Positions 48,604 to 57,456 of a DNA stretch of 64,000 bases are shown in pieces. Location of the stretch: contig CALEYW010000009.1 of the NCBI GenBank assembly GCA_937927945.1, forward strand, positions 1 through 64,000. The letters are read 5' to 3'. This stretch comes from an uncultured candidate division WPS-2 bacterium. GTDB taxonomy: Bacteria; Vulcanimicrobiota; Vulcanimicrobiia; Vulcanimicrobiales; Vulcanimicrobiaceae. The first letter of the stretch is position 1. Every line of letters begins with the position of its first letter. The notes beneath the pieces were generated by a model. That model did not search any database, had not been told where the DNA came from, and saw only the letters and a list, made by a program, of their open reading frames with translations. The translations under genes and the position numbers were made by a program.

Positions 48604-49703
48604 TGCTTCGTCGTAGGCGACTCGCGGCCGCCCTTCTCTTGGCCTTCTTCGCGGTGACGCCCAGCGCCACGTCGGCGATCCCGGTATTCGCCCACCGGTT
48701 CGGGTTGACGTGTCAGACCTGCCACACCGAGGTCCCGCATCTGACCGCCTTCGGCGAGGCCTTTCTCGCCAACGGCTACCGGATGCCCGGTCTGAAGCCG
48801 AAGCCTGCCTTCCCCGTCGCGATCCGCCTCCAGCTCGGTTACTCGAGCGCGCCGCCCCCGCCCGACGCCCCGCTGCCGCGCGCAATCGTCGACGAGATCG
48901 AATTCCTGGTCGGCGGCTCGGTCGGCGCGCGGGGGTCGTACTGGGGCGAAGTCTATGCGGTCGACGGGGGCCGGATCGGGCGCGCCCGCGACGTGTGGGC
49001 GGGCTGGCGAGCGACGCCCGACGGCGCGCGCGTCCCGGTGACGATCCGCGCCGGCCAGATGACGCTGCCGCTGCCACTCGATCCGGAGACGTTCCGCGAG
49101 ACGACCGATCACTACGCGATCTGGGATCAGGTCGGGGGCGATAATCCGTTCACGTTCTTCCAGCCGAAGATCGGGGCGCAGATCGCGCTCGGCAACACGC
49201 GGCATGGGTTGAGCGGAACCGCGTCGCTGCTCGCGGGGCACGACGTCGGTTCCGGTCTCCCGTCGCGCGGGCGGGACACGTTCGCCACGCTGCAGCAGAC
49301 GGTCGGCGATTTTACTCTGAGCGCGTACCGCTACGACGGGTCGCGACGGCTGACGTTCGACGACCGCTTCTGGCGCACCGGATTCGGTCTGGGCTGGGAA
49401 CGGCGCGGCACGCGCATCGATGCGGTCTATCAAAGCGGCCACGACACGGCCGCGAACGTACACGCCGATGCGCTGCAAACGAGCGGCGGATTCGTACAAG
49501 CGCGGCAAACGCTGAGCGATCGCACGTTCGCGCTGGCGCGCTGGGACGCGACGCAAGGTACCGCGTTCGCGCGCGCGTTCATCTACGGTGCGGGCTGCCG
49601 CTTCTCGCGCAACACGCGGTTCACGCTCTTCGATAGGGCGCAGCGCGCCGCGGGCGGGCGGACGCAGCACACGATCTCATCGTCGTTCCTGCTCGCGTTC
49701 TGA
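48603..49703 (+). CDS. monohaem c-type cytochrome fused to a barrel-like domain
   Basis: The 366-residue protein has a signal peptide (RLAAALLLAFFAVTPSATSA), then a single haem site CQTCH near residue 38 in the frame HRFGLTCQTCHTEVPHLTAF, GEAFLANGYRMPG. The remaining 290 residues alternate in strands (EIEFLVGGSVGARGSYWGEV, FGLGWERRGTRIDAVYQSGH) and end SSSFLLAF, the phenylalanine typical of an outer-membrane barrel. Similar proteins occur in acidobacteria and related phyla; electron transfer through the outer membrane is a plausible role. The iron-box just upstream points to iron-responsive expression. Confidence 0.8.
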   Translation: MLRRRRLAAALLLAFFAVTPSATSAIPVFAHRFGLTCQTCHTEVPHLTAFGEAFLANGYRMPGLKPKPAFPVAIRLQLGYSSAPPPPDAPLPRAIVDEIEFLVGGSVGARGSYWGEVYAVDGGRIGRARDVWAGWRATPDGARVPVTIRAGQMTLPLPLDPETFRETTDHYAIWDQVGGDNPFTFFQPKIGAQIALGNTRHGLSGTASLLAGHDVGSGLPSRGRDTFATLQQTVGDFTLSAYRYDGSRRLTFDDRFWRTGFGLGWERRGTRIDAVYQSGHDTAANVHADALQTSGGFVQARQTLSDRTFALARWDATQGTAFARAFIYGAGCRFSRNTRFTLFDRAQRAAGGRTQHTISSSFLLAF

Positions 49704-49716
49704 CTCACGCGGGACG

Positions 49717-50124
49717 CTAGGCGAGCGACGCGACGAATCCGGCCAGCGCGCGGCCCATCGCCGCGAGTTGCGGTTCGTGGCCCTTCAGGGCGTAGCGCGC
49801 CGCATAGTACAGCGGGTCGCTCCACGCGATGCGCGTCTCCCCGTCGTCGGCCTGCCACACCAAAAACCGCAGCGGCAGGTCGAGCGCGACCAACGGCGAG
49901 GCGAGCATCAGCGGCGTGCCGGCGGCGCCGTTGCCGAAGATGAGGACCTGCGTCGGAGGCATGGTGAGCCCGGCTGCGGCCGCGTTCGCCGCATGATCGA
50001 TGCGGGCGAAGATCGTGTTCCCGGCCATGCGCGCCGCCGCAGCGAGCCGGTCCACCGTCTCGGGAACCGGATAGCGGCTGCGTGCGGTCACCACGCCGAT
50101 CGCGGCGTCCTGCGTCCCTTCCAT
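49717..50124 (-). CDS. DUF302 family protein
   Basis: The 135-residue protein matches DUF302: VVTARSRYPVPETVDRLAAA, FARIDHAANAAAAGLTMPPT, QVLIFGNGAAGTPLMLASPL and LPLRFLVWQADDGETRIAWS. The family forms small alpha/beta proteins of unknown function. The ATG lies 13 bases after the acyl-CoA dehydrogenase gene's stop in the same direction, so the two are probably co-transcribed. Confidence 0.88.
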   Translation of the reverse strand: MEGTQDAAIGVVTARSRYPVPETVDRLAAAARMAGNTIFARIDHAANAAAAGLTMPPTQVLIFGNGAAGTPLMLASPLVALDLPLRFLVWQADDGETRIAWSDPLYYAARYALKGHEPQLAAMGRALAGFVASLA

Positions 50125-50134
50125 CGCGCTCTCG

Positions 50135-51934
50135 CTACAACATCTCCGGGCGGACGGTGAAGACGAGGTCGTCGAGGGTTGCGAGGCGGTCGAGGCTTGC
50201 GACTGCGCGCGAGAGTTCGTTGCGGAAGAAAAAGCGGCACGCGGCGAGTTTGCCGGCCGTGAAGTCGTCGGGCGGTGCGGCGGCGGCGACGCGCGCCTGC
50301 GCGAGCCAGCGCCATGCGACGGCGATCGTGCCGAACGCGTCGAGATAGGCGGTCGACTCGGCGAGCGCGCGCTCCGGACCGAGTTCGATCTGCGCTTCGA
50401 GCAGCGTGCGCGTCACCTGCGCGAGCCGGTCGCGCGCAGCCGCGAGCGCCGTGCTCTCTTCGTTTAGGGTATCGACAACGCGCGCAGCCTGGACGTCGCG
50501 CGAGATCGCCTCGAGGAACAACGTGAACCCCGCGCCCCCGTTCAGGCGCACTTTGCGTCCCAGCAGGTCGAGGCCCTGAATCCCGGTCGTTCCTTCGTGG
50601 ATCGGGTTGAGCCGCTGGTCGCGCCAATAGCGCTCGACCGGATAGTCCGGCGTGTACCCGTAGCCGCCGAGAATCTGAATCGCGAGCGACGTCGACTCGA
50701 TCCCGCGTTCGGACGGCCAGGTTTTCGCGATCGGGGTCAACACGTCGAGCAGCAGGTTCGCGGCGTCGCATTCGGCCGCGTCTTCCGACGCGGTCGCGAC
50801 GTCCATCAGATGCGCGCAGTAGAGCACCAGCGCGAGCCCGCCCTCGGCGATCCCCTTTTGCGCCAGCAGCATGCGCCGCACGTCGGCGTGATCGACGATC
50901 GGCACGGGCGCCGAGAGCGGGTTCTTGTCGGTGAGGCGCCGGCCTTGCGGACGATCTTTGGCGTACTGCAGCGAATACTCGTACGCCGCCACGTTCAAGG
51001 CGGCGGCCCCTGCACCGACCGCGATGCGCGCCTCGTTCATCATGTGGAACATCTGGCGCATCCCGTCGTGCGGGGCGCCGACCAGATAGCCGACGCACTC
51101 GCCGCGCTCGCCGAACGTCAGCACGGTGTTGACGACGCCGCGCTGGCCCAGTTTGTGGTTGAGTCCCGTCACGACGACCTCGTTGCGCTTCGTCGCGTTG
51201 CCCCGTTCGTCGACGAGGAACTTCGGCACGATGAACAGCGAGATGCCCTTGACGCCCGGCGGCGCATCGGGCAGCTTCGCCAGCACGAGGTTGACGATGT
51301 TCTCGGAGAGATCGTGCTCGGCGGCCGAGATCCACATCTTGCTGCCGGTCAGACGATACGTGCCATCGCCGGCGGGAACGGCCTGCGTCGTGATGTCGCC
51401 GAGCGACGAGCCCGCCTGCGGCTCGCTCAGCGCCATCGTGCCGAAGTAGCGGCCTTCGATCATCGGCGCCATCCACCGCGCGCGCTGCTCGTCGTCCCCG
51501 AACGCGGCGAGCAGGTGCGCCGCGCCGATCGTCAGGAACGCGTAGGCATTGGCGGAGCCGTTGGCCGCGGTGAAGACGATCGCGGCGGCCGACGAGATCG
51601 TCGCCGGAAGCTGGAGCCCGCCGTCGGCTGCCGAGAACGTCGCGCCCATGAAGCCGGCCTCGACGTATGCGTTGACCGCGGTTTTGAGCGACTCGGGAGT
51701 CGCCACCTCACCGTCGACCAGACGGAACGGAAACGCGTCGAGTTCGGCGGCGAACGGAGCGAACGTCTCGCTCGCGATGTCGTAGGCGGTGTCGAGGATC
51801 CCGGCGAGCGTCGCGCGGTCGTGGTCGGCGAAATGCGGCAAGCGCAGCAGCGCCGCGACGTCGAGGACCTCGAAGAGCTGAAAGTCCAGTTCGCGTCGGC
51901 GGGGAGCGACCCGGGTCGTTGCGGTGGCCGGCAT
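50135..51934 (-). CDS. acyl-CoA dehydrogenase, long form
   Basis: The 599-residue flavoprotein has the N-terminal domain (FETFAPFAAELDAFPFRLVD-like start, GLQLPATISSAAAIVFTAAN), the FAD-binding motif TGSKMWISAAEHDLSENIVN preceded by MALSEPQAGSSLGDITTQAV, the central helical part with EGGLALVLYCAHLMDVATAS, and a C-terminal extension with LEAISRDVQAARVVDTLNEE. The extension and length fit the acyl-CoA dehydrogenase group with a PF12806-type domain. It catalyses the first step of beta-oxidation. The catalytic glutamate is likely the one in GGYGYTPDYPVERYWRDQRL region, but position cannot be assured. Confidence 0.88.
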   Translation of the reverse strand: MPATATTRVAPRRRELDFQLFEVLDVAALLRLPHFADHDRATLAGILDTAYDIASETFAPFAAELDAFPFRLVDGEVATPESLKTAVNAYVEAGFMGATFSAADGGLQLPATISSAAAIVFTAANGSANAYAFLTIGAAHLLAAFGDDEQRARWMAPMIEGRYFGTMALSEPQAGSSLGDITTQAVPAGDGTYRLTGSKMWISAAEHDLSENIVNLVLAKLPDAPPGVKGISLFIVPKFLVDERGNATKRNEVVVTGLNHKLGQRGVVNTVLTFGERGECVGYLVGAPHDGMRQMFHMMNEARIAVGAGAAALNVAAYEYSLQYAKDRPQGRRLTDKNPLSAPVPIVDHADVRRMLLAQKGIAEGGLALVLYCAHLMDVATASEDAAECDAANLLLDVLTPIAKTWPSERGIESTSLAIQILGGYGYTPDYPVERYWRDQRLNPIHEGTTGIQGLDLLGRKVRLNGGAGFTLFLEAISRDVQAARVVDTLNEESTALAAARDRLAQVTRTLLEAQIELGPERALAESTAYLDAFGTIAVAWRWLAQARVAAAAPPDDFTAGKLAACRFFFRNELSRAVASLDRLATLDDLVFTVRPEML

Positions 51935-51983
51935 GAAACCGCGATTCGGGAAAACCGCCCCCGGTCATCCCGAGCGGCTTTAC

Positions 51984-53210
51984 CTATGCCAGCGCGGCCA
52001 GCGTTGGGAAGGCGCCGCCGACGATCGCGAGTGACGGGCGGCCGAGCCAGCGTTCGAGGACGGTAGCGTAGACGCTGCGGAAGTCCGTCGTGAAGGCAAG
52101 GTTGCCCATGTTGAGGCGCGCGAGATCGGGATGGTCGCCGTACAGGCCGCCTTTGACGCCGCCGCCGATCAGGAAGACCGGTGCCGCTTCGCCGTGATCG
52201 GTGCCGCGGCTGGCATTCTCGGCGACGCGGCGGCCGAACTCGCTGAACGTCATCGTCAGCACGCGGCCGTCGTTGCCGTGGGCGGCGAGGTCGTCGTAGA
52301 ACGCGGCGATCGCGCTGCCGAAGTCGGCCAGCAGACGATCTTGGGTCTGCTTCTGCGTCACGTGCGTATCGAACGAGCCGTGTTGGACGTAGACGACGCG
52401 CGTGCCGAGTTTCGAGCCGACGATCTGCGCCGCGAGCGCGAGACTGCGGCCGAGCGCCGTCGCCGGATACGCCGCTTGCGTCTTGTAGCCAGCGACGAGC
52501 TTCGGCAGCTCCTGCGCGCCGCGCTGTGCGTGGTCTTCGATCTCGGCGACGTGCGCCAGATACGGCGAGCGAAACGGCACCGTCGTGTCCCGGGCGAACT
52601 CGTGGAACGCATCGCGGCTGCCGCTGTTGCGGTCGCTGTTCAAGCCGTAGCCGCGCAACGCGTCGATCGCGGGGACGTCCGTGTTCTGCGCGATCATCAA
52701 TTCGGGCAGCACGTTGGCGAGCGCGACGCCGTTGAACAAGTTGTCCTTGGGCAAACCCGCCTCGTCGAGGTAGCGGCCGACCCAGCCGGTCGTCGCGTAC
52801 GACTTCGGCGTCGCGGTCTGCCAGATCTCCGTCGAGCGGAAGTGCGAGTGGTCGGGATCGGGGTACCCGACGCCCTGCACGATCGCGACCTTTCCGGCGT
52901 CGTAGAGCCGCTTGAACGGCGCGAGGTTCGGATTGAGGCCGACCGCCTCGTCGATGCGCAGCACGTCCGACGGCGGGATGCCGATCGAGGGCCGGTACCG
53001 GTAGTAGTCGGGATTTCCGAACGGCACGACCGTGTTGAGCCCGTCGTTGCCGCCCTGGAAGTTGATGACGACCAGCACGCGATCGGCCGCGCCCGGCAGC
53101 CCCGGCAGCGGCGTCTGCGCGAGTGCCTGCGCAAAGACGCTATCGAACGATCCGACGACCGAAAGCCCGCTCACCGCGCCTAGAAGAAAGTGGGATCGTG
53201 TTATCGGCAT
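51984..53210 (-). CDS. DUF1501 protein (sulfatase-like fold, Tat-type leader)
   Basis: The 408-residue protein has a leader (SHFLLGAVSGLSVVGSFDSV) and the DUF1501 marks: RVLVVINFQGGNDGLNTVVP, DPDHSHFRSTEIWQTATP, GWVGRYLDEAGLP, RVVYVQHGSFDTHVTQKQTQ, TMTFSEFGRRVAENASRGTD and HGEAAPVFLIGGGVKGGLYG. The family resembles alkaline-phosphatase-like enzymes and is nearly always paired with DUF1800. The partner gene lies upstream on the same strand. Function unknown; cell-surface or periplasmic location is likely. Confidence 0.9.
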   Translation of the reverse strand: MPITRSHFLLGAVSGLSVVGSFDSVFAQALAQTPLPGLPGAADRVLVVINFQGGNDGLNTVVPFGNPDYYRYRPSIGIPPSDVLRIDEAVGLNPNLAPFKRLYDAGKVAIVQGVGYPDPDHSHFRSTEIWQTATPKSYATTGWVGRYLDEAGLPKDNLFNGVALANVLPELMIAQNTDVPAIDALRGYGLNSDRNSGSRDAFHEFARDTTVPFRSPYLAHVAEIEDHAQRGAQELPKLVAGYKTQAAYPATALGRSLALAAQIVGSKLGTRVVYVQHGSFDTHVTQKQTQDRLLADFGSAIAAFYDDLAAHGNDGRVLTMTFSEFGRRVAENASRGTDHGEAAPVFLIGGGVKGGLYGDHPDLARLNMGNLAFTTDFRSVYATVLERWLGRPSLAIVGGAFPTLAALA

Positions 53211-53275
53211 GATTGTTGTTGCGAGCCCCCTCGAGGAATGGTGACGAGTGATCGTGGTGAAGGGCTCGCGCTTTT

Positions 53276-53327
53276 CGGGGGCCCCGCGCCGAAGGCGTGG
53301 GGGGCGCGGAGCCAGGGGCGGAGCGCC
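53276..53327 (-). repeat. 50-base hairpin repeat, copy 2
   Basis: On the minus strand this segment reads as copy 1 (38848-38897), from GGCGCTCC through GGCTCCGCGCCCCCCACG, with a stem capped by CTTCG. In this copy an extra C-G pair lengthens the stem. It fills the gap between the DUF1800 and DUF1501 genes and shares one base with the DUF1800 stop codon. Confidence 0.7.
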
Positions 53328-54835
53328 TATTCCAACTGGTATGCAGGCATCGCCATCGTGAGATAGGCGGCTGCGCGGACGCGTTGGTCGACGTTCTCGC
53401 CGGAGAGCTGTGAGAGCGCGGCTTGACCTGCTCCGCCGAGATACGCGATCAATTGGGCGCGGGCTGCCGGGGATACGTCGCCTTGCAGCAGCGCGTCGGT
53501 CAGCGTCGCCGCGATCCGTTGCGGATCCATCGTGCGCAGCGTCGGAACCAGCCAGTCCGCCGTCTGCGTCATCATCGGGTTCTGTGCGACGGCGTTGGCG
53601 AAATTCTCGCGCGTCAGGACCGTCTGGCTGTTGAGCCATGCGCTGCCGCCGTCCCAGCCTTTGACGTTGGGCGGGTAGAACAGCGTTTGCCCCATGGCGC
53701 GCAGCGCGCCGAGCTCCGGCAGCCGTACCTCCGCGACGCCGAACAGCTGGTGCGTTCCGACCACGAACTCGACCGGACTCTTGACCAGCGCACGATACGC
53801 CCGCTCGCTGAAGAACACGTTGCTGCGCAGCAGGGTCGCCATGACCGGAAGCAGTTCGAAGCCGCTGCGGCCGAGCAGCGCGGCGACCCGATCGACGAGC
53901 TGTGGCTCGGGATCGTCGTAGACGAAGAACGCGAGCAGCTTCCGCGCGAAGAATCGCGCCGCCGCCGGCTGCTCGAAGATGATCTGGACGACGTCGTTGC
54001 CGCTGAAGTTGCCGCTGCGGCCGAGGAACGTCTTCGTGCCGTCGTCGTGCTGGTAAGGATGGTCGACGAACCGTCCCGAGCCGTCGGGCTCGCGTTGAAA
54101 GGACCAGCCGGTGAAGGCCCGGGCCGACTCGCGGATGTCCTGCTCGGTGTAGTTGCCGATCCCCAGCGTGAAGAGCTCCATCAGCTCGCGCGCGTAGTTC
54201 TCGTTGGGGTGTGCCTTGACGTTGACGTTGTTGTCCAGATAACGCAGCATCGCCGGATCTTGCGAGACGTGCAACGTCAGGTCGCGCACGTTGCCGAGCG
54301 CGTACGCGCGGAAGAGCTGGTTCTGCGCCAGCAGTTCCTGGGCCGTGGTCTGCTTCTCGGGCGAGCTGGTGAAGTGCCCGTGCCAGAACAGCGTCATCTT
54401 CTCTTGCAGCGGCGCGGGGCTCGAGATCATCCGCTCGAGCCACCACGTCTGCATCGCGATGAGGTTCTGCCGGCGCGTGCGGTTGTTCTGCATCTGGAAC
54501 GCCTTGCGCGCGTCGACCGTCGACTGATCGGCGGCCATCCCTTGCGCGAAGCCGCGATACAGACCGCGCGGCGGAAGCGGCTGCACTTCGAGGCCGGCCG
54601 GTGCCGCCGGCAGCGCGGAGGAGTCGGGGAAGCGCACCAACGATTCGACGGCGGCGCTGGGGGGCATCGCGGCGAGCCGCTCGACGTCGGCCGGCGATCC
54701 GCCGAAACCCGCCCGCCGCAGCAGATGAGCCGCCAGCCGATGATCCCACCGTCCCGAATACGGTTCCAGCGCCCGCGCGGCATCCAATGCTCCGGGAGGG
54801 CGGTACGAGGCGGGGGCAATCGTCGACGCGGCCAC
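53327..54835 (-). CDS. DUF1800 protein
   Basis: The 502-residue protein shows the DUF1800 pattern: AAHLLRRAGFGGSPADVERL at the N-terminus, MQNNRTRRQNLIAMQTWWLE, MTLFWHGHFTSSPEKQTTAQ, NENYARELMELFTLGIGNYT, FTGWSFQREPDGSGRFVDHP and VKGWDGGSAWLNSQTVLTRE. No signal peptide is clear. The family forms helical proteins of unknown function that always travel with DUF1501; the pair is thought to act together in the envelope. The ATG is divergent from the acyl-CoA carboxylase gene 77 bases away. Confidence 0.9.
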   Translation of the reverse strand: MAASTIAPASYRPPGALDAARALEPYSGRWDHRLAAHLLRRAGFGGSPADVERLAAMPPSAAVESLVRFPDSSALPAAPAGLEVQPLPPRGLYRGFAQGMAADQSTVDARKAFQMQNNRTRRQNLIAMQTWWLERMISSPAPLQEKMTLFWHGHFTSSPEKQTTAQELLAQNQLFRAYALGNVRDLTLHVSQDPAMLRYLDNNVNVKAHPNENYARELMELFTLGIGNYTEQDIRESARAFTGWSFQREPDGSGRFVDHPYQHDDGTKTFLGRSGNFSGNDVVQIIFEQPAAARFFARKLLAFFVYDDPEPQLVDRVAALLGRSGFELLPVMATLLRSNVFFSERAYRALVKSPVEFVVGTHQLFGVAEVRLPELGALRAMGQTLFYPPNVKGWDGGSAWLNSQTVLTRENFANAVAQNPMMTQTADWLVPTLRTMDPQRIAATLTDALLQGDVSPAARAQLIAYLGGAGQAALSQLSGENVDQRVRAAAYLTMAMPAYQLE

Positions 54836-54912
54836 GATGGCATGATAACGCGGCGCCGCCGAAAGACGCTTGCTGGGATGGATATTCTCACACGGCCTTA
54901 AATCCGCACGAC

Positions 54913-56523
54913 GTGAGCTTACTCGTCAGCCGCATCGATCCGCGCTCCGCCGACTTCGAACGCAACGCGAGCGCCATGGCGGCGCTCGTCGACGACTTGC
55001 GCGATCACCTCGCTCGCGCGCGCGGCGGCGGCGGTCCGATCGCCGTCGAGCGCCATCGCAAGCGCGGCAAGTTGATCGCGCGCGATCGCGTCGACCGCCT
55101 GGTCGACCCGGGATCGCCGTTCCTCGAATTCTCGACACTCGCGGCGAACGGGATGTATCACGACGACGCGCCCTCGGCCGGGATCGTCACCGGCATCGGG
55201 ACGATCGAAGGCGTCGACTGCGTTATCGTCGCGAACGACGCGACGGTCAAAGGCGGCACCTACTACCCGATGACCGTCAAGAAGCATCTCCGCGCGCAGG
55301 AGATCGCCGAGCAGAACGGGCTGACGTGCGTCTATCTCGTCGACTCGGGCGGCGCGTTTCTGCCGCTGCAGGCCGACGTGTTCCCCGACCGCGATCATTT
55401 CGGGCGCATCTTCTACAACCAAGCGCGCATGTCGGCACAGGCGATCCCGCAGATCGCCGCAGTCATGGGTTCGTGCACTGCGGGCGGCGCCTACGTCCCC
55501 GCGATGGCCGACGAGTCGATCATCGTCAAGGATCAAGGGACGATCTTCCTCGGCGGCCCGCCGCTGGTGCAGGCGGCGACCGGCGAGATCGTCAGCGCCG
55601 AAGAACTCGGCGGGGCCGACGTGCACACGCGCATCAGCGGCGTCGCCGACCACTATGCGGTCGACGACGAACAGGCGCTCGGGATGGTGCGCCAAATCGT
55701 CTCGCACCTCGATCGCCGGCCGTACGACGCATGGCCGCTGCGCGAGCCCCGTCCGCCGGCCTTCGATCCCGGGGAGCTCTACGGCATCATTCCGGCCGAT
55801 GCTCGCCAATCGTACGACGTGCGCGACGTGATCGCACGCATCGTCGACGGCTCGGACTTCGCCGAGTTCAAGGCGCGCTACGGGACCACGCTGGTGTGCG
55901 GTTTCGCGCACGTCGAGGGCCATCCGGTCGGCATCCTGGCCAACAACGGCATTCTCTTCAGCGAATCGGCGCTCAAGGGCACGCACTTCATCGAACTCTG
56001 CTGCCGGCGCGGCATTCCGCTCGTGTTCCTACAGAACATCACCGGCTTCATGATCGGCAAGGAATACGAGAACCGCGGGATCGCCAAGGACGGCGCGAAG
56101 CTCGTCACCGCGGTCGCGTCGGCCGAAGTTCCGAAATTCACCGTCGTCATCGGCGGCAGTTTCGGCGCCGGCAACTACGGGATGTGCGGCCGCGCGTACT
56201 CGCCCCGGCAGCTCTGGATGTGGCCGAACGCGCGCATCAGCGTGATGGGCGGGATCCAAGCCGCCTCGACGCTGCTCACCGTGCGCATGAACGCCGACGC
56301 GGAGAAGCACAAGCAGGCGCTGAGCGCGGAAGAGCAAGACGCGTTCAAGGCGCCGATCCTGAGCAAGTACGATACCGAAGGCAGCCCGTACTACTCGACC
56401 GCACGGATCTGGGACGACGGGATCATCGACCCGCTCGACACGCGCCGGGTGCTCGCCATCGGCCTGCGCGCCGCGCGCTACAAGGAGCCGAAGCCGACGA
56501 CGTTCGGCATGTTCCGCATGTGA
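54913..56523 (+). CDS. acyl-CoA carboxylase carboxyltransferase (beta) subunit
   Basis: The 536-residue protein has both carboxyltransferase halves: FLEFSTLAANGMYHDDAPSA, CVIVANDATVKGGTYYPMTV, VYLVDSGGAFLPLQADVFPD, GSCTAGGAYVPAMADESIIV in the N-half, and NNGILFSESALKGTHFIELC, RGIPLVFLQNITGFMIGKEY, VIGGSFGAGNYGMCGRAYSP in the C-half. The last blocks match methylcrotonyl-CoA carboxylase beta chains (leucine breakdown) better than propionyl-CoA ones. The biotin-carrying alpha subunit gene is not in the window. The GTG start at 54913 fits the family start. Confidence 0.92.
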   Translation: MSLLVSRIDPRSADFERNASAMAALVDDLRDHLARARGGGGPIAVERHRKRGKLIARDRVDRLVDPGSPFLEFSTLAANGMYHDDAPSAGIVTGIGTIEGVDCVIVANDATVKGGTYYPMTVKKHLRAQEIAEQNGLTCVYLVDSGGAFLPLQADVFPDRDHFGRIFYNQARMSAQAIPQIAAVMGSCTAGGAYVPAMADESIIVKDQGTIFLGGPPLVQAATGEIVSAEELGGADVHTRISGVADHYAVDDEQALGMVRQIVSHLDRRPYDAWPLREPRPPAFDPGELYGIIPADARQSYDVRDVIARIVDGSDFAEFKARYGTTLVCGFAHVEGHPVGILANNGILFSESALKGTHFIELCCRRGIPLVFLQNITGFMIGKEYENRGIAKDGAKLVTAVASAEVPKFTVVIGGSFGAGNYGMCGRAYSPRQLWMWPNARISVMGGIQAASTLLTVRMNADAEKHKQALSAEEQDAFKAPILSKYDTEGSPYYSTARIWDDGIIDPLDTRRVLAIGLRAARYKEPKPTTFGMFRM

Positions 56524-56623
56524 GGCGCAGGCGACGGTCGCCTGATCTGCTCGGACGGGAGGACGAGCGCCCTCCCGCGAAATGGGCTGGGAGGCTTCGC
56601 TGCAACGTTTCCACCGGGAGGGA

Positions 56624-57418
56624 ATGATGTCAACCGTTACACCGCCGGTCGCCGGGGTTCCGTATCGAGAAGGGCTGACGGCCGGTACGAAGCACGCCGC
56701 GATTCGGCTGCTGGTGTTTCTCGTGTACGCGGTGGTCTTCGGGTTCGCGTGCGTGCAGCTGGACCTGTTCGCGCGCTCGCACCACGTCGATCCGGGATCC
56801 CCGTACTGGGGCTGGTTCGGCGTGCTCACCGTGTTCGCGCTGTGGTTCCTCTCGGCGACGCTGACGAACGACTGGAACCCGTTCGCACTTGCGATGGGCG
56901 CCGACAATCGGCTCAGCACTTCGAAGTTTCAGGTGTGGCTGTGGACCGCAGGCGTCGGCTTCGTGTACATGATGGTGTATGCCGACCGGGCGATTTCGGT
57001 CGGTCACTACGAGCCGCTGACGGCTATCCCGCAGAACGTGCTGATCGCACTCGGGATCAGCGTCACCTCTGCCGTCGCGGCGCAGGCGATCACCGGTTCG
57101 AAAGTGCGGGCCGATCCCGACGCGCCGCCCCCGAATCCGACGCCGTCGTACGACCCCAGCGCCCTGGTGCGCAACGACGACCAGTCGACCGCGAGCCTGA
57201 CCAAGGTGCAGCTGCTCTTCTGGACGCTGATCGCGGTCGTCGTGTTTCTGGTGACGGCTTTCGACAGCGTCGGGACGATCGCGGGCTGCGTGCCGCATGG
57301 GACGACGGCGTGCGGCCTGCCGGACATCGACACGACGCTGATGCTCTTCATGGGTCTGGGTCATGCCACGTATATCGGGGGGAAGCTCGCGACACCGGCG
57401 GTGACGTCCGGCCTCTGA
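56624..57418 (+). CDS. six-helix membrane protein of unknown function
   Basis: The 264-residue protein follows GGGAGG. It has six hydrophobic segments, for example LLVFLVYAVVFGFACVQLDL, FGVLTVFALWFLSATLTNDW, FQVWLWTAGVGFVYMMVYAD, VLIALGISVTSAVAAQAITG and VQLLFWTLIAVVVFLVTAFD, with a hydrophilic loop after the fourth (PDAPPPNPTPSYDPSALVRN). I recognise no transporter signature. The motif KFQVWLWTAGVGF recalls small bacterial membrane proteins that sit on lipid or stress operons. It is close to the next gene on the same strand. Confidence 0.75.
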   Translation: MMSTVTPPVAGVPYREGLTAGTKHAAIRLLVFLVYAVVFGFACVQLDLFARSHHVDPGSPYWGWFGVLTVFALWFLSATLTNDWNPFALAMGADNRLSTSKFQVWLWTAGVGFVYMMVYADRAISVGHYEPLTAIPQNVLIALGISVTSAVAAQAITGSKVRADPDAPPPNPTPSYDPSALVRNDDQSTASLTKVQLLFWTLIAVVVFLVTAFDSVGTIAGCVPHGTTACGLPDIDTTLMLFMGLGHATYIGGKLATPAVTSGL

Positions 57419-57456
57419 CGCATGATCGCGCCGCGTCCGCGTCGGATGTGAGCGGG

